From: Dendrolimus kikuchii
Lineage: Eukaryota > Arthropoda > Insecta > Lepidoptera > Lasiocampidae
DNA: 64,000 nucleotides
Direction: 5' to 3'
Assembly (NCBI GenBank): GCA_019925095.2
Contig: CM034410.1
Span: 16,164,436 to 16,228,435, forward strand
A program made the position numbers and the translations under genes. Under the pieces are notes generated by a model. That model was not told the DNA's origin. It searched no databases and saw only the letters and a list, made by a program, of their open reading frames with translations. Shown here in pieces: positions 62,521 through 64,000 of the stretch. Position 1 is the stretch's first letter. The number at the start of each line of letters is the position of its first letter.

Positions 62521-63749
62521 GTAGTGGAACACTTACAAGCCAATAGATGGCGCTGTGCAATAATTGATGTCACAAACGTTTCCCGAATGCCAAGCAAGAC
62601 TAAAGGAAGAACTTCAACCTAATACACTGGGTGTGTGTAGTGGAACACTAGCAAGCCAATAGATGGCGCTGTGCAATAATTGATGTCACAAACGTTTCCC
62701 GAATGCCAAGCAAGACTAAAGGAAGAACTTCACCCTAATACACTGGGTGTGTGTAGTGGAACACTAACAAGCCAATAGATGGCGCTGTGCAATAATTGAT
62801 GTCACAAACGTTTCCCGAATACCAAGCAAGACTAAAGGAAGAACTTCACCCTAATACACTGGGTGTGTGTAGTGGAACACTAAGAAGCCAATAGATGGCG
62901 CTGTGCAATAATTGATGTCACAAACGTTTCCCGAATGCCAAGCAAGACTCAAGGAAGAACTTCACCCTAATACACTGGGTGTGTGTAGTGGAACACTAAC
63001 AAGCCAATAGATGGCGCTGTGCAATAATTGATGTCACAAACGTTTCCCGAATGCCAAGCAAGACTCAAGGAAGAACTTCACCCTAATACACTGGGTGTGT
63101 GTAGTGGAACACTAACAAGCCAATAGGTGGCGCTGTGCAATAATTGATGTCTCAAACGTTTCCCGAATGCCAAGCAAGACTAAAGGAAGAACTTCACCCT
63201 AATACACTGGGTGTGTGAAGTGGAACACTAAGAAGCCAATAGATGGCGCTGTGCAATAATTGATGTCACAAACGTTTCCCGAATGCCAAGCAAGACTCAA
63301 GGAAGAACTTCACTCTAATACACTGGGTGTGTGTAGTGGAACACTAACAAGCCAATAGATGGCGCTGTGCAATAATTGATGTCACAAACGTTTCCCGAAT
63401 ACCAAGCAAGACTAAAGGAAGAACTTCACCCTAATACACTGGGTGTGTGTAGTGGAACACTAAGAAGCCAATAGATGGCGCTGTGCAATAATTGATGTCA
63501 CAAACGTTTCCCGAATGCCAAGCAAGACTAAAGGAAGAACTTCACCCTAATACACTGGGTGTGTGTAGTGGAACACTAACAAGCCAATAGGTGGCGCTGT
63601 GCAATAATTGATGTCTCAAACGTTTCCCGAATGCCAAGCAAGACTAAAGGAAGAACTTCACCCTAATACACTGGGTGTGTGAAGTGGAACACTAAGAAGC
63701 CAATAGATGGCGCTGTGCAATAATTGATGTCACAAACGTTTCTCGAAAA
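62521..63749 (+). repeat. 116-bp satellite array, about 10.6 units, higher-order structure
   Basis: Units start gtagtggaac (or gaagtggaac) at 62521 and every 116 bases to 63681. Each begins with the palindrome tagtg-gaa-cacta. Diagnostic variants recur every four or five units: gaataccaag at units 3 and 8, aagaagcc at 4 and 9, aataggtgg plus gatgtctc at 6 and 10, gaagtgg plus aagaagcc at 7 and 11. Confidence 0.95.
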
Positions 63750-63913
63750 TAGAGCTGTGTCGGTCAATCATTTTTCTTGACCCGGGTCGATCGTGACCCA
63801 TTCGTATAGTGATCGGGTTAAAAAGATTTAATCGTTTCGGTCACAGTTCGTGTGGATCTATATAATATAAATGACCGAAGGATTGCGCGATCGATCTCGT
63901 TCTCACATTAGAA
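63750..63913. other. Unassigned
   Basis: Contains palindromic gacccgggtc (63780-63789) and several gatcg words; no coding. Confidence 0.35.
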
Positions 63914-64000
63914 CTAGGGATGCAACATCGCTCATAAAAAACATCGATGTTAGGATATCGATGTTTTCAAAAGTGAAACATCGATGTTGAAAATATCGAT
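63914..64000. mobile_element. Possible hAT-type element end at window edge
   Basis: tagggatgcaacatcg followed by repeated aacatcgatgtt words (63940-64000) resembles subterminal repeats of hAT-type transposons (ends CAGGGNTGCAA). Cut by the window edge; only a suggestion. Confidence 0.3.

Overview
The window looks like intergenic, transposon-dominated chromosomal DNA from an insect, most likely a moth or butterfly. This is inferred from the repeat content: Helitron-like elements starting TCTATATATATAAAA and ending CTAG, an (ATGT)n-tailed RTE-like LINE, a very abundant SINE-like family with a poly(A) end, a BEL/Pao retrotransposon, TTAA-flanked piggyBac-type elements and a Tc1 element. I found no rRNA, functional tRNA gene or convincing host protein-coding gene. 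Every long reading frame that I could identify belongs to a transposable element.

Layout. 1-1849: the 5' end of a jockey-type LINE on the minus strand, whose ORF1 is open and runs off the window edge. 1850-8587: a BEL/Pao LTR retrotransposon with an uninterrupted Gag-Pol frame, inserted upstream of that LINE. 8.6-13.9 kb: broken RTE and R1-type LINE pieces, SINE copies, a reversed Helitron fragment and a TTAA-type MITE fragment. 14-28.5 kb: solo LTRs of two families, SINEs, Helitrons, a LINE C-terminal endonuclease-like frame (20.3-20.9 kb) and a head-to-head SINE pair. 29-30.4 kb: a dead mariner and an RTE remnant. 31-39 kb: short RTE-like copies, a LINE 3' UTR copy, an unexplained reading frame (33.43-33.66 kb), and a perfect 21-bp hairpin at an RTE copy junction. 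39.7-41 kb: a Helitron-like element whose interior has expanded into a 115-bp tandem array with higher-order structure. 41.2-43.2 kb: a CR1-type LINE end containing a piggyBac derivative and a TTAA MITE. 44-49.6 kb: a one-unit relative of the expanded Helitron, TIR-bearing elements, LINE copies with clear target-site duplications, and a solo LTR. 50.2-51.9 kb: a Tc1 element with long TIRs and an intact transposase frame. 53-60.5 kb: nested insertions. 61.7-62.4 kb: a third member of the expanded Helitron family with a 29-bp array. 62.5-63.75 kb: a 116-bp satellite array with higher-order structure. The last about 90 bases look like the start of another DNA transposon.

The sequences act as a layered insertion record rather than as a gene cluster. 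Two frames look capable of making full-length proteins: the BEL Gag-Pol and the Tc1 transposase. The LINE ORF1 is open but incomplete here. The most interesting structural signal is the repeated conversion of one Helitron-like family into tandem arrays in different registers (39.7, 61.7 and perhaps 37.8 kb), beside an unexpanded copy at 44.2 kb. A separate 116-bp satellite has a four-unit higher-order period. Family names such as 'SINE-A' or 'RTE-B' are local labels used only in this report.
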